NCBI GenBank assembly: GCA_964602845.1
Contig: CAZRSW010000002.1
Coordinates: 1 to 64,000 of the forward strand
Direction: 5' to 3'
Length of the DNA stretch: 64,000 nucleotides
Source of the DNA: CAZRSW01 sp964602845
Lineage (GTDB): Bacteria > Chloroflexota > Dehalococcoidia > Lucifugimonadales > UBA826
The translations under genes were made by a program, and so were the position numbers. A model generated the notes under the pieces. The model was not told the DNA's origin, ran no database searches, and was given only the letters and a program-made list of their open reading frames with translations. How positions within the stretch are numbered: the stretch's first letter is position 1; every line of letters begins with the position of its first letter. This document shows positions 18,289-28,480 of this stretch, in pieces.

Positions 18289-18363
18289 TGGAGCGGAAGA
18301 CGGGATTCGAACCCGCGACCTTCTCCTTGGCAAGGAGATGCTCTACCACTGAGCCACTTCCGC
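18289..18363 (-). tRNA. tRNA-Gly (GCC)
   Basis: Read on the minus strand, a full cloverleaf is present. The acceptor pairs GCGGAAG with CTTCCGC, the D arm is GGCTCAGTGGTAGAGC, the anticodon loop TTGCCAA gives GCC (Gly), and the T arm is CGGGTTCGAATCCCG. The discriminator T and an encoded CCA occupy 18289-18292. Confidence 0.96.
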
Positions 18364-18399
18364 CCACTGAAAGCCCCCTCATTCCTATCAGAACAAGTG

Positions 18400-18472
<73 letters not shown>

Positions 18473-18664
18473 CCAAGGCGTACTGCGAGAAAATGTTAGT
18501 CTCGACCATAGGCAGTGTCAAGTCAAAAAACCTGAAGGAAAGGTATTGATAAGAAAATTTCTTGTAGCTAAAATACTACCACCCAAAGGCTCACGCGAAC
18601 CTGATAATATTGTACAATGTGGGTCTAAATTATTCTAAAATATTTTCCTGTACGAGGTGATTTA

Positions 18665-20047
18665 TTGCCAGACTATGATGTTGTCGTTATCGGCGCAGGT
18701 CCCGGTGGATATGTTGCAGCTATCCGGGCCGCCCAACTCGGACTAAACACAGCAGTAATCGAAAAAGATGAGGTGGGAGGTATTTGCCTCAACTGGGGTT
18801 GTATACCAAGTAAGTCACTGCTAAGGAACGCTGCTGTATTAAATCTGGTCAAAGAAGCAGATGAGTTTGGCATTAGCTTTGACAATCTTTCTTATGACTA
18901 TGGAAAAGCCGTGGAAAGAAGTCGGCAGGTCGTAGATCGATTAACTACGGGTGTCTCATATCTTTTAAAGAAAAATAACGTTAAGCAGATCAAGGGTGAA
19001 GCAATATTAGAGAATGCTCAAACGATCAAAATCCAGGGGACGGGAGAGAAACTTACATCCAATAACATAATAATCGCCACTGGCGCTCGACAAAGACACA
19101 TCTCGTCCATGCCAATAGACCACGACATCGTTATTAATAGTAGAGATGCTCTTGATCTACGGGAGGTACCGAACAAGATCGCTATCCTAGGTGGAGGAGC
19201 AACCGGAGTAGAGTTTGGCCACATATACAGATCCTACGGTTCAGATGTCACTATAGTGGAGTTGATGGACCGTCTAATTCCTAACGAAGACCAAGAAATC
19301 AGTGAGTCTTTGGAATCCGCAATGAAGAAAGCAGGGATCAAATTGCAGACCGGAACTGAGGTAACCTCTATATCGACACACAACAACTCCGCAGTCATAT
19401 CGATAACAAAGGATGACACAGAATCTACCATTGAATGCGATAAAGTACTTGTCGCTGTCGGGGTACAGGGAAATATCGACGATATAGGCCTTGAAAATGT
19501 CGAGATCGAAACAAACAACAGTTTCATAACAGTCAACGAAAACATGGAGACCAATATTCCCGGCATCTATGCTATAGGTGATGTGACCGGGAAATTAATG
19601 CTTGCGCATGTTGCTTCAGCACAAGCGGTAACTGCTGCAGAATTCATCGCAGGACTAGCCCCCATGCCACTAGACTATACGCTGATGCCAAGGGCGATAT
19701 ACTGTGATCCTCAAGTTGCAAGTTTTGGTATAACCGAAACTCAGGCAAAGGAACAGAATATTGACTTTACGACGGGTAAGTTCCCATTTGCCGCAAGTGG
19801 TAAAGCAATAGCTTTGGGAGAAACAGAGGGTATGATTAAACTCATAGTGGACACCGAGGTTGGAGAAATCCTCGGGGCACATATGATCGGCTCCGAAGTA
19901 ACAGAGTTGCTCGGTGAAGTATCAATGGTGAGGCTATTAGAAGGAACTTCCACAGAGCTTGGTTGGCTTGTTCATCCTCACCCGACTATTTCTGAAATGT
20001 TAAAAGAAGCGGCACTAGACACAACAAATGAGGCAATTCACACCTAG
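18665..20047 (+). CDS. lpdA: Dihydrolipoyl dehydrogenase (E3)
   Basis: This 460-residue FAD enzyme reoxidises the dihydrolipoyl arm of 2-oxo-acid dehydrogenase with NAD+. It has the FAD motif GAGPGG (10-15), the redox pair Cys41 and Cys46 (GGICLNWGCIPSK), the NAD motif GGGATGVEFG and the dimer-interface catalytic sequence HPHPTISE with His439 and Glu444. The start is TTG 18665 with GAGGTG just upstream. Its stop overlaps the GTG start of the E1-alpha gene by one base, and it opens the four-gene operon 18665-23304. Confidence 0.96.
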   Translation: MPDYDVVVIGAGPGGYVAAIRAAQLGLNTAVIEKDEVGGICLNWGCIPSKSLLRNAAVLNLVKEADEFGISFDNLSYDYGKAVERSRQVVDRLTTGVSYLLKKNNVKQIKGEAILENAQTIKIQGTGEKLTSNNIIIATGARQRHISSMPIDHDIVINSRDALDLREVPNKIAILGGGATGVEFGHIYRSYGSDVTIVELMDRLIPNEDQEISESLESAMKKAGIKLQTGTEVTSISTHNNSAVISITKDDTESTIECDKVLVAVGVQGNIDDIGLENVEIETNNSFITVNENMETNIPGIYAIGDVTGKLMLAHVASAQAVTAAEFIAGLAPMPLDYTLMPRAIYCDPQVASFGITETQAKEQNIDFTTGKFPFAASGKAIALGETEGMIKLIVDTEVGEILGAHMIGSEVTELLGEVSMVRLLEGTSTELGWLVHPHPTISEMLKEAALDTTNEAIHT

Positions 20048-21057
20048 TGACAGAGCAGAAAAACACCCCCGCAACAGCGGGCATCGAAAAAGACCAAGCA
20101 CTGGACCTCTATCGCCAGATGCTCACTATACGACGATTCGAGGAAGCGACGGAAAAACTTTACCAAGTTGGTAAAATAAGAGGTTTCCTGCATACATATA
20201 TCGGTGAAGAAGCCATAGCCGTTGGCTCTATACCAAACCTGAGGGATGATGACTACGTGATTGGGCACTACAGAGATCACGGCCATGCACTAGCACGTGG
20301 GATGGAGCCCAATGTAGTCATGGCTGAACTATGCGGAAAGGCAACCGGCAGCAGCGGAGGCAAAGGAGGCTCAATGCACCTATTCGACGCTGACCGGCAT
20401 TTTATGGGCGGATATGCTATTGTCGGAGCTCAGCTTCCCATAGCAGCAGGCATAGGCCTTGGTATAAAACATAGGAAGTTAGATAGTGTGGTGATGTGCT
20501 TTTTTGGAGACGGCGCCGTTAACGAAGGGGAATTTCATGAAACTATGAATCTTGCCTCTCTTTGGAAACTACCGATTGTTTTTATGCTTGAAAACAATTT
20601 ATATGGGATGGGAACAGGGGTGACAAGGTCGAGGGCGGGCGGAGAACACATTTACCAAATCGCTGACTCTTACCAGATTCCAGCGGCCCACATAGACGGT
20701 ATGGACATAATGGAGGTTCGAGAAGCAACAATCTCTGGCATACAAAAAGTACGTGGTGGAGATGGGCCCGTTTTTATTGAGGCAATGGCATATCGTTTCC
20801 ACGGACATTCCATGGCAGATCCATCCAACTACAGAGACAATGACGAGGTATCGGAGCATAGAACGAGAGATCCGATTGAGCGATTTAGAACACTATGCAT
20901 TGAGAGTGATTTTTTCTCCGAAAAAGAATCAGCTGCCATTGACAATGAAATAGACGAGGTAATAGCCACCGCAGTGGAATTCGCAGAGAACAGCCCTGAG
21001 CCTCCCGATGAAGCCCTCTATACCAACATTTATGCTAACCCAGAGGAAATCCAGTAA
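20047..21057 (+). CDS. pdhA: Pyruvate-type dehydrogenase E1 component, alpha subunit
   Basis: This 336-residue thiamine-diphosphate subunit of the heterotetrameric E1 decarboxylates a 2-oxo acid. The TPP/Mg motif runs from GDG (154-156) to NN (183-184). The segments RGFLHTYIGEEA, GHYRDHGHALARG and GGKGGSMHLF are characteristic of PdhA/AcoA proteins, and the FHGHS/RxRDP phosphorylation-loop region is present. Start GTG 20047 overlaps the lpd stop by one base, and its TAA overlaps the next ATG by one base, indicating strong translational coupling. Pyruvate is the likely substrate; acetoin (AcoA) is the main alternative. Confidence 0.93.
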   Translation: MTEQKNTPATAGIEKDQALDLYRQMLTIRRFEEATEKLYQVGKIRGFLHTYIGEEAIAVGSIPNLRDDDYVIGHYRDHGHALARGMEPNVVMAELCGKATGSSGGKGGSMHLFDADRHFMGGYAIVGAQLPIAAGIGLGIKHRKLDSVVMCFFGDGAVNEGEFHETMNLASLWKLPIVFMLENNLYGMGTGVTRSRAGGEHIYQIADSYQIPAAHIDGMDIMEVREATISGIQKVRGGDGPVFIEAMAYRFHGHSMADPSNYRDNDEVSEHRTRDPIERFRTLCIESDFFSEKESAAIDNEIDEVIATAVEFAENSPEPPDEALYTNIYANPEEIQ

Positions 21058-22034
21058 TGGCAGAAATGACTCTAAGAGAGGCTATCTCTAAAGCTCTGCG
21101 AGAAGCCCTAGATCAGGATGACCGAGTTTTCATGATGGGAGAGGACATTGGCGCATACGGAGGAGCTTATGCCGTGACTCGCGGTTTTTTTGAAGATTAC
21201 GGATCAGACCGGATACGTGACACCCCCATATCAGAATCAGTTTTTGTTGGTGCTGGGGTTGGCGCAGCCATGATTGGCTTAAGGCCCATTGTCGAATTAA
21301 TGACAATCAACTTTTCACTAGTTGCAATGGATCAAATCGTGAACAACGCCGCTAAGCTAAGTTACATGTCAGATGGACAGTTCAACGTACCTTTGATTAT
21401 CAGGACAGTAACTGGCGGCGGCGGCCAGCTCGCTGCGACTCACTCGCAAAGTTTTGAAAATTGGTACGCCTCAGTACCAGGACTCAAAGTCGTAGCACCA
21501 ACTTCACCATACGATGCTATCGGACTATTCCGATCCTCCAGGAAAGATAACAATCCCATCATATTTGCCGAACATGCATTGTTATACCGCACACGGGGCG
21601 AAGTACCAGACGAATATTTCGAAGTTCCCATAGGTAAGGCATCGATAACCATGGAGGGGAGTGACGTCACGTTGGTCAGCTATTCTGGAATGGTACGAGT
21701 GGCTGAAAAAGCAGCCTCTGATTTGGCAAGCCAAGGCGTAAGCGTGGAGGTAATCGACCTCAGATCCCTATTACCACTTGATCTTGATACCATCATAGCA
21801 TCGGTAAAAAAGACCAACCGAGCTGTGGTAATAGAGGAGACTTGGAAGACAGGAGGGTTTTCTAACACCATAGCCAGTAACATACAGGAATTAGCGTTTG
21901 ATGACCTCGATGGGCCAGTAATTAGGATTAACGCTCCGGATGTTCCGGCCCCCTATGCCAGGAACATCGAACAAAATATGATACCCCAGTCGGAATGGGT
22001 AGTAACTGCAGTAAAAGATAACTTCGGACTCTAA
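21057..22034 (+). CDS. pdhB: Pyruvate-type dehydrogenase E1 component, beta subunit
   Basis: This 325-residue partner of the alpha subunit completes the TPP site. Family signatures include MMGEDIGAYGGAYAVTRG, DTPISESVFVGAGVGAAMIGLRP, ATHSQSFENWYASVPGLKVV and the C-terminal EETWKTGGF. The ATG at 21057 overlaps the alpha stop codon, so equal synthesis is likely. The protein is cytoplasmic. The E2 gene follows after about 20 bases. Pyruvate versus acetoin specificity cannot be settled from sequence alone. Confidence 0.94.
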   Translation: MAEMTLREAISKALREALDQDDRVFMMGEDIGAYGGAYAVTRGFFEDYGSDRIRDTPISESVFVGAGVGAAMIGLRPIVELMTINFSLVAMDQIVNNAAKLSYMSDGQFNVPLIIRTVTGGGGQLAATHSQSFENWYASVPGLKVVAPTSPYDAIGLFRSSRKDNNPIIFAEHALLYRTRGEVPDEYFEVPIGKASITMEGSDVTLVSYSGMVRVAEKAASDLASQGVSVEVIDLRSLLPLDLDTIIASVKKTNRAVVIEETWKTGGFSNTIASNIQELAFDDLDGPVIRINAPDVPAPYARNIEQNMIPQSEWVVTAVKDNFGL

Positions 22035-22053
22035 ATTTTAGGGGGGGGAATAT

Positions 22054-23304
22054 ATGGCAACAGAACTCAAGATGCCACAGATGGGCTTCGACATGGTAGA
22101 AGGTACCCTCGTGCGCTGGCTTAAGGAAGAAGGCGCGGCAATTAGTAAAAATGAGGCTGTCGCTGAAATAGAAACGGACAAGGCTGTAGTAGAGTTTGAA
22201 TCAGAATCCGCAGGTACACTGTTGAAGATTGTGGCACCTGAAGGAACCGTAGTACCTGTGGGCCAAACTATCGCCTTCGTTGGCGAAGCCGGGGATGTTG
22301 ATTTAGACGCTATCAAATCATATGTTGAACCCAGCATATCTGATAATGAGGAAGCTGTGGCTTCTCAACCTGCAAAGATACAGCCAACACCACAGCATAC
22401 AGAAACATCAGATCAGCAGAGAATACTGGCCACCCCAGTGGCTCGTCGTATTGCCGACGAACGGGGAATTAAATTAGCTGACGTTACGGGCTCCGGCCCC
22501 GGAGGAAGAATCACCAAGAAAGATGTTGATGACTTTCAACCAAGTTCTGACTCACTAGCTACTGAAATTCAATCAGAGCAAATACTGCCTGAACAGTCCA
22601 AAAGCCCGCCTAGTCCAACGCCTACAAAAAAGCCCCTCTCTAGGATGAGGCAGCAAATCGCCCGTGTAACAGTAAAAAGTAAAACAGAAAAACCACATTT
22701 CTATGTATCAGCAGAAATTGACATGACCCGGGCCATGACTTTGCGAAAGCAGATCAATGACCAACTCTCTGAAGAAGGGGTTCGGATTACGGTAAACGAT
22801 CTAATTGTCAAAGCATGTATAGAATCACTCAAGAAATTTCCCAAGTTTAATGCTTATTATCAAGAAGATGGCATCCAATTTAATGATACGATAAATATTG
22901 CTGTGGCAATCGCTGAAGAAGAAGGGTTGATAGTTCCCGCTATCCTCGACTGTGGAGACAAAACTATCCGAGATTTGTCTCAAATGGTTAAAGATCTTGC
23001 CGAACGTTCGGCTACCGGAACATTAAACAACCAAGAATATACAGGAGGGACTTTCGCCATAAGCAACCTTGGCATGTTCGATGTGACTAGTTTCCTTGCA
23101 ATTATCCACCCTCCTCAAAGCGCAGTGTTGGCAGTTGGTACCGTTGCAGACAAACCCGTGGTTAGAGATGGTGAGCTGGCAATCGCTAAGATCATGAACG
23201 CTACAATATCGGCAGACCATAGGATCGTTGATGGTGCAGAAGGAGCTGAATTCCTGATCGAAGTCAAGCGACTACTTGAAAACCCAATGGGGTTAATAGT
23301 TTAA
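22054..23304 (+). CDS. pdhC: Dihydrolipoyl acyltransferase (E2)
   Basis: This 416-residue core of the 2-oxo-acid dehydrogenase complex has three domains in order. The single lipoyl domain spans 1-80, with lipoylated Lys43 in ETDKAVVEFES. A peripheral-subunit-binding domain lies near 126-160 (ATPVARRIADERG). After a Pro/Ser-rich linker comes the catalytic domain (about 190-416), ending with the active-site SADHRIVDG (His389, Asp393). A very strong G-rich ribosome site precedes the ATG at 22054. It completes the operon; the next gene is convergent. Confidence 0.95.
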   Translation: MATELKMPQMGFDMVEGTLVRWLKEEGAAISKNEAVAEIETDKAVVEFESESAGTLLKIVAPEGTVVPVGQTIAFVGEAGDVDLDAIKSYVEPSISDNEEAVASQPAKIQPTPQHTETSDQQRILATPVARRIADERGIKLADVTGSGPGGRITKKDVDDFQPSSDSLATEIQSEQILPEQSKSPPSPTPTKKPLSRMRQQIARVTVKSKTEKPHFYVSAEIDMTRAMTLRKQINDQLSEEGVRITVNDLIVKACIESLKKFPKFNAYYQEDGIQFNDTINIAVAIAEEEGLIVPAILDCGDKTIRDLSQMVKDLAERSATGTLNNQEYTGGTFAISNLGMFDVTSFLAIIHPPQSAVLAVGTVADKPVVRDGELAIAKIMNATISADHRIVDGAEGAEFLIEVKRLLENPMGLIV

Positions 23305-23318
23305 CGGTTCATTTAATT

Positions 23319-24554
23319 TCAGGGCAATCGGCGAACTTTCACCAAGGAAAAAGAACTTACCACCCCAGCTGATGCTAAAACTACGCCATTGAAAAGCAAC
23401 GCGACTGGTGCTCCAAAAAAACCCGCAATAGCACCTATTCCCAGATGACCAATTGGTGCGGTCCCAATACTGAGAACCCACGCCCCCATGGCTCTGCCGC
23501 GATGCCTATTCGGTACATTATCCTGCATTAGAGTCTTATAGAGCGTATCAACCGCCATCGCGCAGGCGTTCACAAACAGCAACACAATGGCAAAAAAAAC
23601 AACCCGATCAACAGAAAAGAATAATACCTGACCCAGTCCGAAGCAGATTGTAATTGCAAACATGAGTTTGCCTTTGCCTCGATAATCACCCAAAGAAGCG
23701 AGAGCAGCCAGGCCCAGAAAACCTCCTAACTGCCTGACAGCAGTGAGGACGCCCAACACACCAGCACCAACACCCAACACGTCCTTTGCAAATACAGGAA
23801 CAAGGCTCATATGAGTAAATCCAAAAATTTCGGTCGTTGCGGCAAGGCACATAAGTATGAACAGGACAGGATAACTCTTTAGCAAACTGACATATCCAAG
23901 CAAATTTGAAAGTACCGATGACCTGTCCATGGAAGCGACTTGACCAGATTCACGTGCTCCAAATAAAACCAGAACGGAAAGGAAATAGGTTCCACCAACA
24001 ACAACAAATTGCCACCCAACACCAATATTCTCAATTAAAAATCCAGCAATCAGTGATCCAAAAACCGCACCTCCTTGTGAAGCAATTTGTAACATAGACA
24101 ACCCGTTGAGAGAATTATTTGGACCTACTATGTCATAGGTATAGGATTGCCTGAGAGTCAGGAGGAAAGCAAATGACACACCAATTAATGTTGCCAATGC
24201 TATCACCATCCAAACACTGTCCATACCTGAAATCAAAAGGCCTCCGAGGACGATCATGTTAATTGCGCCACAAAGAGTTGCGATTCTTAACAAAATCCTT
24301 CTATCTACCTTGTCCGCGATAGCACCCGAAACTGTTCCTAGGAGAAAAAGTGGGATCATCCTTAGCCCCGCAGCCACTCCAACCATAAATGCGTCTCCCG
24401 TTAACTCATAAACGAGCCAGCCCAAAGCAACACTATCCATTCCGAATCCCGTAGATTGGCAAGCAGTAGCCGCCCACAAGAATCTGAAATCTCTATATGC
24501 TAACGCCGATCCCCATCTTTTCTTGGCAGAATAACTCAACAACGCTATTTCCAA
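23319..24554 (-). CDS. MFS transporter (EntS-like multidrug/siderophore exporter family)
   Basis: This 411-residue polytopic membrane protein has about 12 hydrophobic helices and the MFS loop motif between helices 2 and 3 (SGAIADKVDRR). The N-terminal FRFLWAATACQSTGFGM and the layout resemble the EntS/MFS_3 exporters. The start is TTG at 24554 with no clear ribosome site, so the true start may differ. It is convergent with the E2 gene (14-base gap) and divergent from nudC. Cargo is unknown. Confidence 0.85.
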   Translation of the reverse strand: MEIALLSYSAKKRWGSALAYRDFRFLWAATACQSTGFGMDSVALGWLVYELTGDAFMVGVAAGLRMIPLFLLGTVSGAIADKVDRRILLRIATLCGAINMIVLGGLLISGMDSVWMVIALATLIGVSFAFLLTLRQSYTYDIVGPNNSLNGLSMLQIASQGGAVFGSLIAGFLIENIGVGWQFVVVGGTYFLSVLVLFGARESGQVASMDRSSVLSNLLGYVSLLKSYPVLFILMCLAATTEIFGFTHMSLVPVFAKDVLGVGAGVLGVLTAVRQLGGFLGLAALASLGDYRGKGKLMFAITICFGLGQVLFFSVDRVVFFAIVLLFVNACAMAVDTLYKTLMQDNVPNRHRGRAMGAWVLSIGTAPIGHLGIGAIAGFFGAPVALLFNGVVLASAGVVSSFSLVKVRRLP

Positions 24555-24768
24555 ACAAATTGGGTCTGGCTAAGGTGAGTCTCTAAGATCCCAGTCTCAT
24601 AAGTCATAACTAATCCTCTCCCGAGTAAGACAAAGTAATATTAATAACGTGGAGCAATTCTGCGACCGGTGAGTCCAACTGTCAATGCGATATATTGGCT
24701 TCTGCCGGGGTGGCTCGCTAGCATAAATATGTTCTAATTAGATCTAACTCAATCCACAGGAGTACTTT

Positions 24769-25731
24769 ATGATCAACTCTAACGAAGATTCATCAATCCA
24801 AGGTTATGGACACATCTTTTCACGAAACCCCATAGACAGGGGCGACAGAGAAAGAAGAGACGAGAACACGCTTTCCAGTATGAGGAAGTTAGCCGACAGC
24901 TTGTTTCTGCCAATAAGAAATTTAGATCTACTTGTGGACACTTCGGAAAAAGATGGCCCCCATAAGCTCAAATGGATTACGTTAAAAGAACTTCAAGAAA
25001 GAAATATTACAAGTACTCCAATCTTTCTAGGCCTTCTTGACGGCATATACAGATTTGTCATTGATGTAACTGGGGAACATTTTCAAGATCAGTCACTGAA
25101 TACTATGAACAGTCATCTGCGATTCATCAATGTCAGGACTTGCGGTGAAGTACTGACTCCGGAAGATGCTGGAATAGCTGCCCAGGCCCGTATGCAAACG
25201 CACTGGCATCAACAATACAAATACTGCTCATCGTGTGGATCAGCAACATCAATCGGACGGGGAGGACAGGTAAGAAACTGCGGAACATGTAAGACCCAAC
25301 ATTTTCCAAGAACAGATCCCGTAATCATCGTCGTTGTATATGACAAAGACAGGTGTTTGCTAGGGCAATCGAGAGGACGGCTGCAACAAACTAACACATA
25401 CTCTGCCTTAGCTGGCTTTGTGGATCAGGGTGAGTCAATAGAAGAGGCTGTCGCTCGAGAAGTAAAGGAGGAGGCAGGGATAAAAGTAAAAAACGTTCAT
25501 TATCATTCTTCCCAACCATGGCCATTACCATATTCACTGATGATAGGTTGTCATGCGGAGGCCCTAACAACTGAAATCAATATGGACCTTGAAGAAATGA
25601 CCGATGTGAAATGGTTTTCAAGAGACGAAGTATTAGAATCATTGGATGGAAAAACTGATGTTCTTAGGATCCCAATGAAACTTGCAATTGCACACCACTT
25701 GATAAGATCGTGGGCACATAATGAAATCTAA
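24769..25731 (+). CDS. nudC: NAD(H) pyrophosphatase / NAD-decapping Nudix hydrolase
   Basis: This 320-residue enzyme cleaves NAD(H) to NMN(H) and AMP and may remove NAD caps from RNA. It has an N-terminal domain, a zinc ribbon (Cys153, Cys156, Cys171, Cys174), a perfect Nudix box GX5EX7REUXEEXGU from Gly216 to Ile238, and the NudC-specific SQPWPLPYS motif (248-255 region). GGAG precedes the ATG by six bases. Its last four bases overlap the end of the convergent MFS gene. No operon partner. Confidence 0.95.
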   Translation: MINSNEDSSIQGYGHIFSRNPIDRGDRERRDENTLSSMRKLADSLFLPIRNLDLLVDTSEKDGPHKLKWITLKELQERNITSTPIFLGLLDGIYRFVIDVTGEHFQDQSLNTMNSHLRFINVRTCGEVLTPEDAGIAAQARMQTHWHQQYKYCSSCGSATSIGRGGQVRNCGTCKTQHFPRTDPVIIVVVYDKDRCLLGQSRGRLQQTNTYSALAGFVDQGESIEEAVAREVKEEAGIKVKNVHYHSSQPWPLPYSLMIGCHAEALTTEINMDLEEMTDVKWFSRDEVLESLDGKTDVLRIPMKLAIAHHLIRSWAHNEI

Positions 25732-27050
25732 ACGACGGACATATCCTCGTTACCCCTTGTCTGAGAAATTGGCGGGAAAGCGAGTAAGGCAAAACCCAAT
25801 GCAGCTACTGGCAACACCATGAGAATCCACAGAGCTATGTCATACGTGCCTGTCCAATCGTAAATCAACCCAAACGGTAAGGCACCCATGGCGGAAAAAC
25901 CTACCATTACAGTTGCCGCAAATCCCCTTATAGAACCAAGATAAGTTCGTCCAAAATAGTTTGCCCAAATCACCGTTCCTGCATTATTAACAATACCCAC
26001 CGAGGTAGCAGCAATCACCACATATACAATTGCCTGCCACGGAGAACTTATAATAAAAAACCAAAGCATGGCTATCGCCAAAGTGACCTGCCCCAGTGCT
26101 AAGAGAAATCTCCCCGGAAATCGATCAACAAGTATGCCCGCTAAGACACTGGCTATTAGTACCAACGGACCAAATAATCCCAACGTGGCAGCAGCCATAC
26201 CAGAAGATATTCCCTGTGATCCCAATAATGAAACATGGTGAAACATTAGGCCAGTCATGACCAGCGGCATCGCGATGCTGGAAAAAGTGAGCATCCACAG
26301 TGACCGGGTTCGTAGAGCCTGGCTAAGTGTATAACTCACCTCGTCATTATCTACAGATAAATTTACAAAAGGACTTCGATCCTTTGTTTTCACAGTGGTT
26401 CGTATACCATCCGGCAACAGTCCAACAGACTCCGGGTTTCGCCGTAACAAGAATATCGAAGGCACAAGCAAAATACACCATACCGTGATTCCTAGAATCG
26501 CCCATGTGACTCGCCAGTCAAATTGCACAATCAAGAAGTGTACAAGAACCGGGAATACCCCCATACCTGCCGCCCCCCCGAAAGAGGCAACAGCTGTCGC
26601 TTTTCCCCGCATTTTAATAAACCAGGTCCCTATCATGGCTGATGAAACGAGACTAAATGAACCTTGCCCAATTGTCCTAAGCGCAGCAAAACCTAAGAAT
26701 AACTGCCATCCTGTCTTCACTCCACTCATCCAGATAGCAGCAATTCCCATAGAAACACACAATACGACCATGGTTTTCCGCGACCCAAATCTATCTAATG
26801 CTTTCCCAACCACAATCATCAAAGCAGCAGCGGATAGTGAAGCAAGTGTATAGGTACCGGAAAATAAGGTGCGCGACCAATTCATTTCTTGGATCATCGG
26901 TTCTAGAAAAACAGAGGACACATAAGTTTGACCTGGGGCGGACGCAAAATGTGTCACTCCGGCCACGGCAACAATGACCCAGCCATAGTAGAATGGGAAC
27001 GCTTTTATCCACCTTGAGGTGTCTGGGAGGTTATATTCTCGTATTTTCAT
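25728..27050 (-). CDS. MFS transporter (monocarboxylate/oxalate-formate antiporter-like)
   Basis: This 440-residue protein has 12 hydrophobic helices. The start FPFYYGWVIVAVAGVTHF is typical of the OFA/monocarboxylate MFS group, and the motif GKALDRFGSRK lies between helices 2 and 3. The likely role is uptake or exchange of a small organic acid. It is divergent from the enolase-superfamily dehydratase with about 140 bases between, so it may import the sugar acid that the dehydratase consumes (inference). AGGT lies upstream of the ATG. The 3' end overlaps nudC by four bases. Confidence 0.87.
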   Translation of the reverse strand: MKIREYNLPDTSRWIKAFPFYYGWVIVAVAGVTHFASAPGQTYVSSVFLEPMIQEMNWSRTLFSGTYTLASLSAAALMIVVGKALDRFGSRKTMVVLCVSMGIAAIWMSGVKTGWQLFLGFAALRTIGQGSFSLVSSAMIGTWFIKMRGKATAVASFGGAAGMGVFPVLVHFLIVQFDWRVTWAILGITVWCILLVPSIFLLRRNPESVGLLPDGIRTTVKTKDRSPFVNLSVDNDEVSYTLSQALRTRSLWMLTFSSIAMPLVMTGLMFHHVSLLGSQGISSGMAAATLGLFGPLVLIASVLAGILVDRFPGRFLLALGQVTLAIAMLWFFIISSPWQAIVYVVIAATSVGIVNNAGTVIWANYFGRTYLGSIRGFAATVMVGFSAMGALPFGLIYDWTGTYDIALWILMVLPVAALGFALLAFPPISQTRGNEDMSVV

Positions 27051-27189
27051 AAATGATCTACCTAGGATATTTAATCATGACCCCTTACAAAGTACTTCCT
27101 CAGCATAGAACTTATTTTGAAAGACAATCGACCATAAAATTTCCCAACCAGTATAAAATACGGGTAATTCCACCCACGAGGAGCCACCG

Positions 27190-28374
27190 ATGAAAATTAC
27201 AGACTTGAAAAGCTATGTCATCCAGATGGATTGGGACGATCGCCCCGGAGGCAAGGAACCTAGGAATATTATACCCCGCGAGTTCATCTTCGTTCAGATA
27301 GATACCGACGAAGGCATAACGGGCTGGGGAGAAATCACAAATTATCCGGGTGGTGTTGGAAATCGTGCCATACAGCGCTATACCGTTGAATTAAAAGATT
27401 TCCTCATTGGAAAAGATCCAAGTCGTATCGAAGATATTTGGGCAAGAACTTTCCGGCTTTTCACCTACACTGGCACCCGAGGAGCTACCACAGCAGCAAT
27501 GAGCGGGATAGACATCGCCCTGTGGGACATTCTTGGAAAATCTTTGGGTCAACCTATATATAAACTTCTTGGCGGCAAAGTCCGGGAGACCATACCGCTC
27601 TATACGCATCCTCCAGAACCTGGATTGGATATTGAGCTTGCCAGGAAGGACGCAATGGAAATAGTGGCTTCAGGTCATACCGCTTTCAAAATGGATCCAA
27701 TGATGCATTCCCTCGATGGGGGCAACATAGGCTTTCTGGACGGGGGAATTTCAGTGGAAGGAGCTGAGAGAGCCGAACAAATTACAGCTGAAGTAAGAGA
27801 TGCAGTCGGTCCTAACATAGAAATTCTCATCGACGCCCACGGTCGATTCAACGTTCCTACAGCTATTGAATTGGCAAATCGCCTGGAACCTTACGGCATA
27901 CACTGGTTTGAAGAACCAGTGCCCGTAGAAAGTTATCACGCCCTACAACAAGTGCGTGAGAGTACGGGAGTGCGCATAAGCGTCGGGGAAAGATTACATA
28001 CACGTTTCGAGTTTATACCGATCTTTGAAAATAATCTTGCTGATTACGTTATGCCTGACGTCACTTGGACAGGTGGGATAACAGAACTGAAAAAAATATC
28101 TACTATGGCAGAGGCCTATTACATACCAGTATCACCACATGACGCCAGCGGGCCCATAAATATAATGGCTGGCGCACATGTATCAGCAACTATCCCAAAT
28201 TTCTACAAATTAGAAACGATTAGATACGATTTAAGCGGATACAATCGCCTCATCGACAGGCCTCTCGATATCAGAGAAGGAAATCTCTTTCTGTCCGACC
28301 AACCAGGCCTTGGTATCAACCTGGATCAAGAGTTCTTGAGGGCTCACTCTCTTTCGGGATATGGCGACACCTGA
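27190..28374 (+). CDS. Enolase-superfamily sugar acid dehydratase (galactonate dehydratase-like)
   Basis: This 394-residue enzyme of the mandelate racemase/muconate-lactonising group abstracts the alpha proton of a carboxylate and eliminates water. Metal ligands are Asp215, Glu241 and Glu267. His217 (IDAHGRF) and His317 (SPHDASGP) are the acid/base pair arranged as in D-galactonate dehydratase, and Lys167 is in AFKMDPM. GAGGAG precedes the ATG. The divergent MFS gene may be its transporter. The exact sugar acid cannot be read; gluconate, galactonate, mannonate and arabinonate are possibilities. Expansion of this superfamily is reported for SAR202 bacteria. Confidence 0.9.
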   Translation: MKITDLKSYVIQMDWDDRPGGKEPRNIIPREFIFVQIDTDEGITGWGEITNYPGGVGNRAIQRYTVELKDFLIGKDPSRIEDIWARTFRLFTYTGTRGATTAAMSGIDIALWDILGKSLGQPIYKLLGGKVRETIPLYTHPPEPGLDIELARKDAMEIVASGHTAFKMDPMMHSLDGGNIGFLDGGISVEGAERAEQITAEVRDAVGPNIEILIDAHGRFNVPTAIELANRLEPYGIHWFEEPVPVESYHALQQVRESTGVRISVGERLHTRFEFIPIFENNLADYVMPDVTWTGGITELKKISTMAEAYYIPVSPHDASGPINIMAGAHVSATIPNFYKLETIRYDLSGYNRLIDRPLDIREGNLFLSDQPGLGINLDQEFLRAHSLSGYGDT

Positions 28375-28480
28375 ATCTAAAACGGACTCCCAATTACACG
28401 CATTGACGATACTCGAAGTTTCTCGCAGCTCAGAGTATATTCAATGATCTGCGTTGGCTAAATAAGACACTAGGAGGATC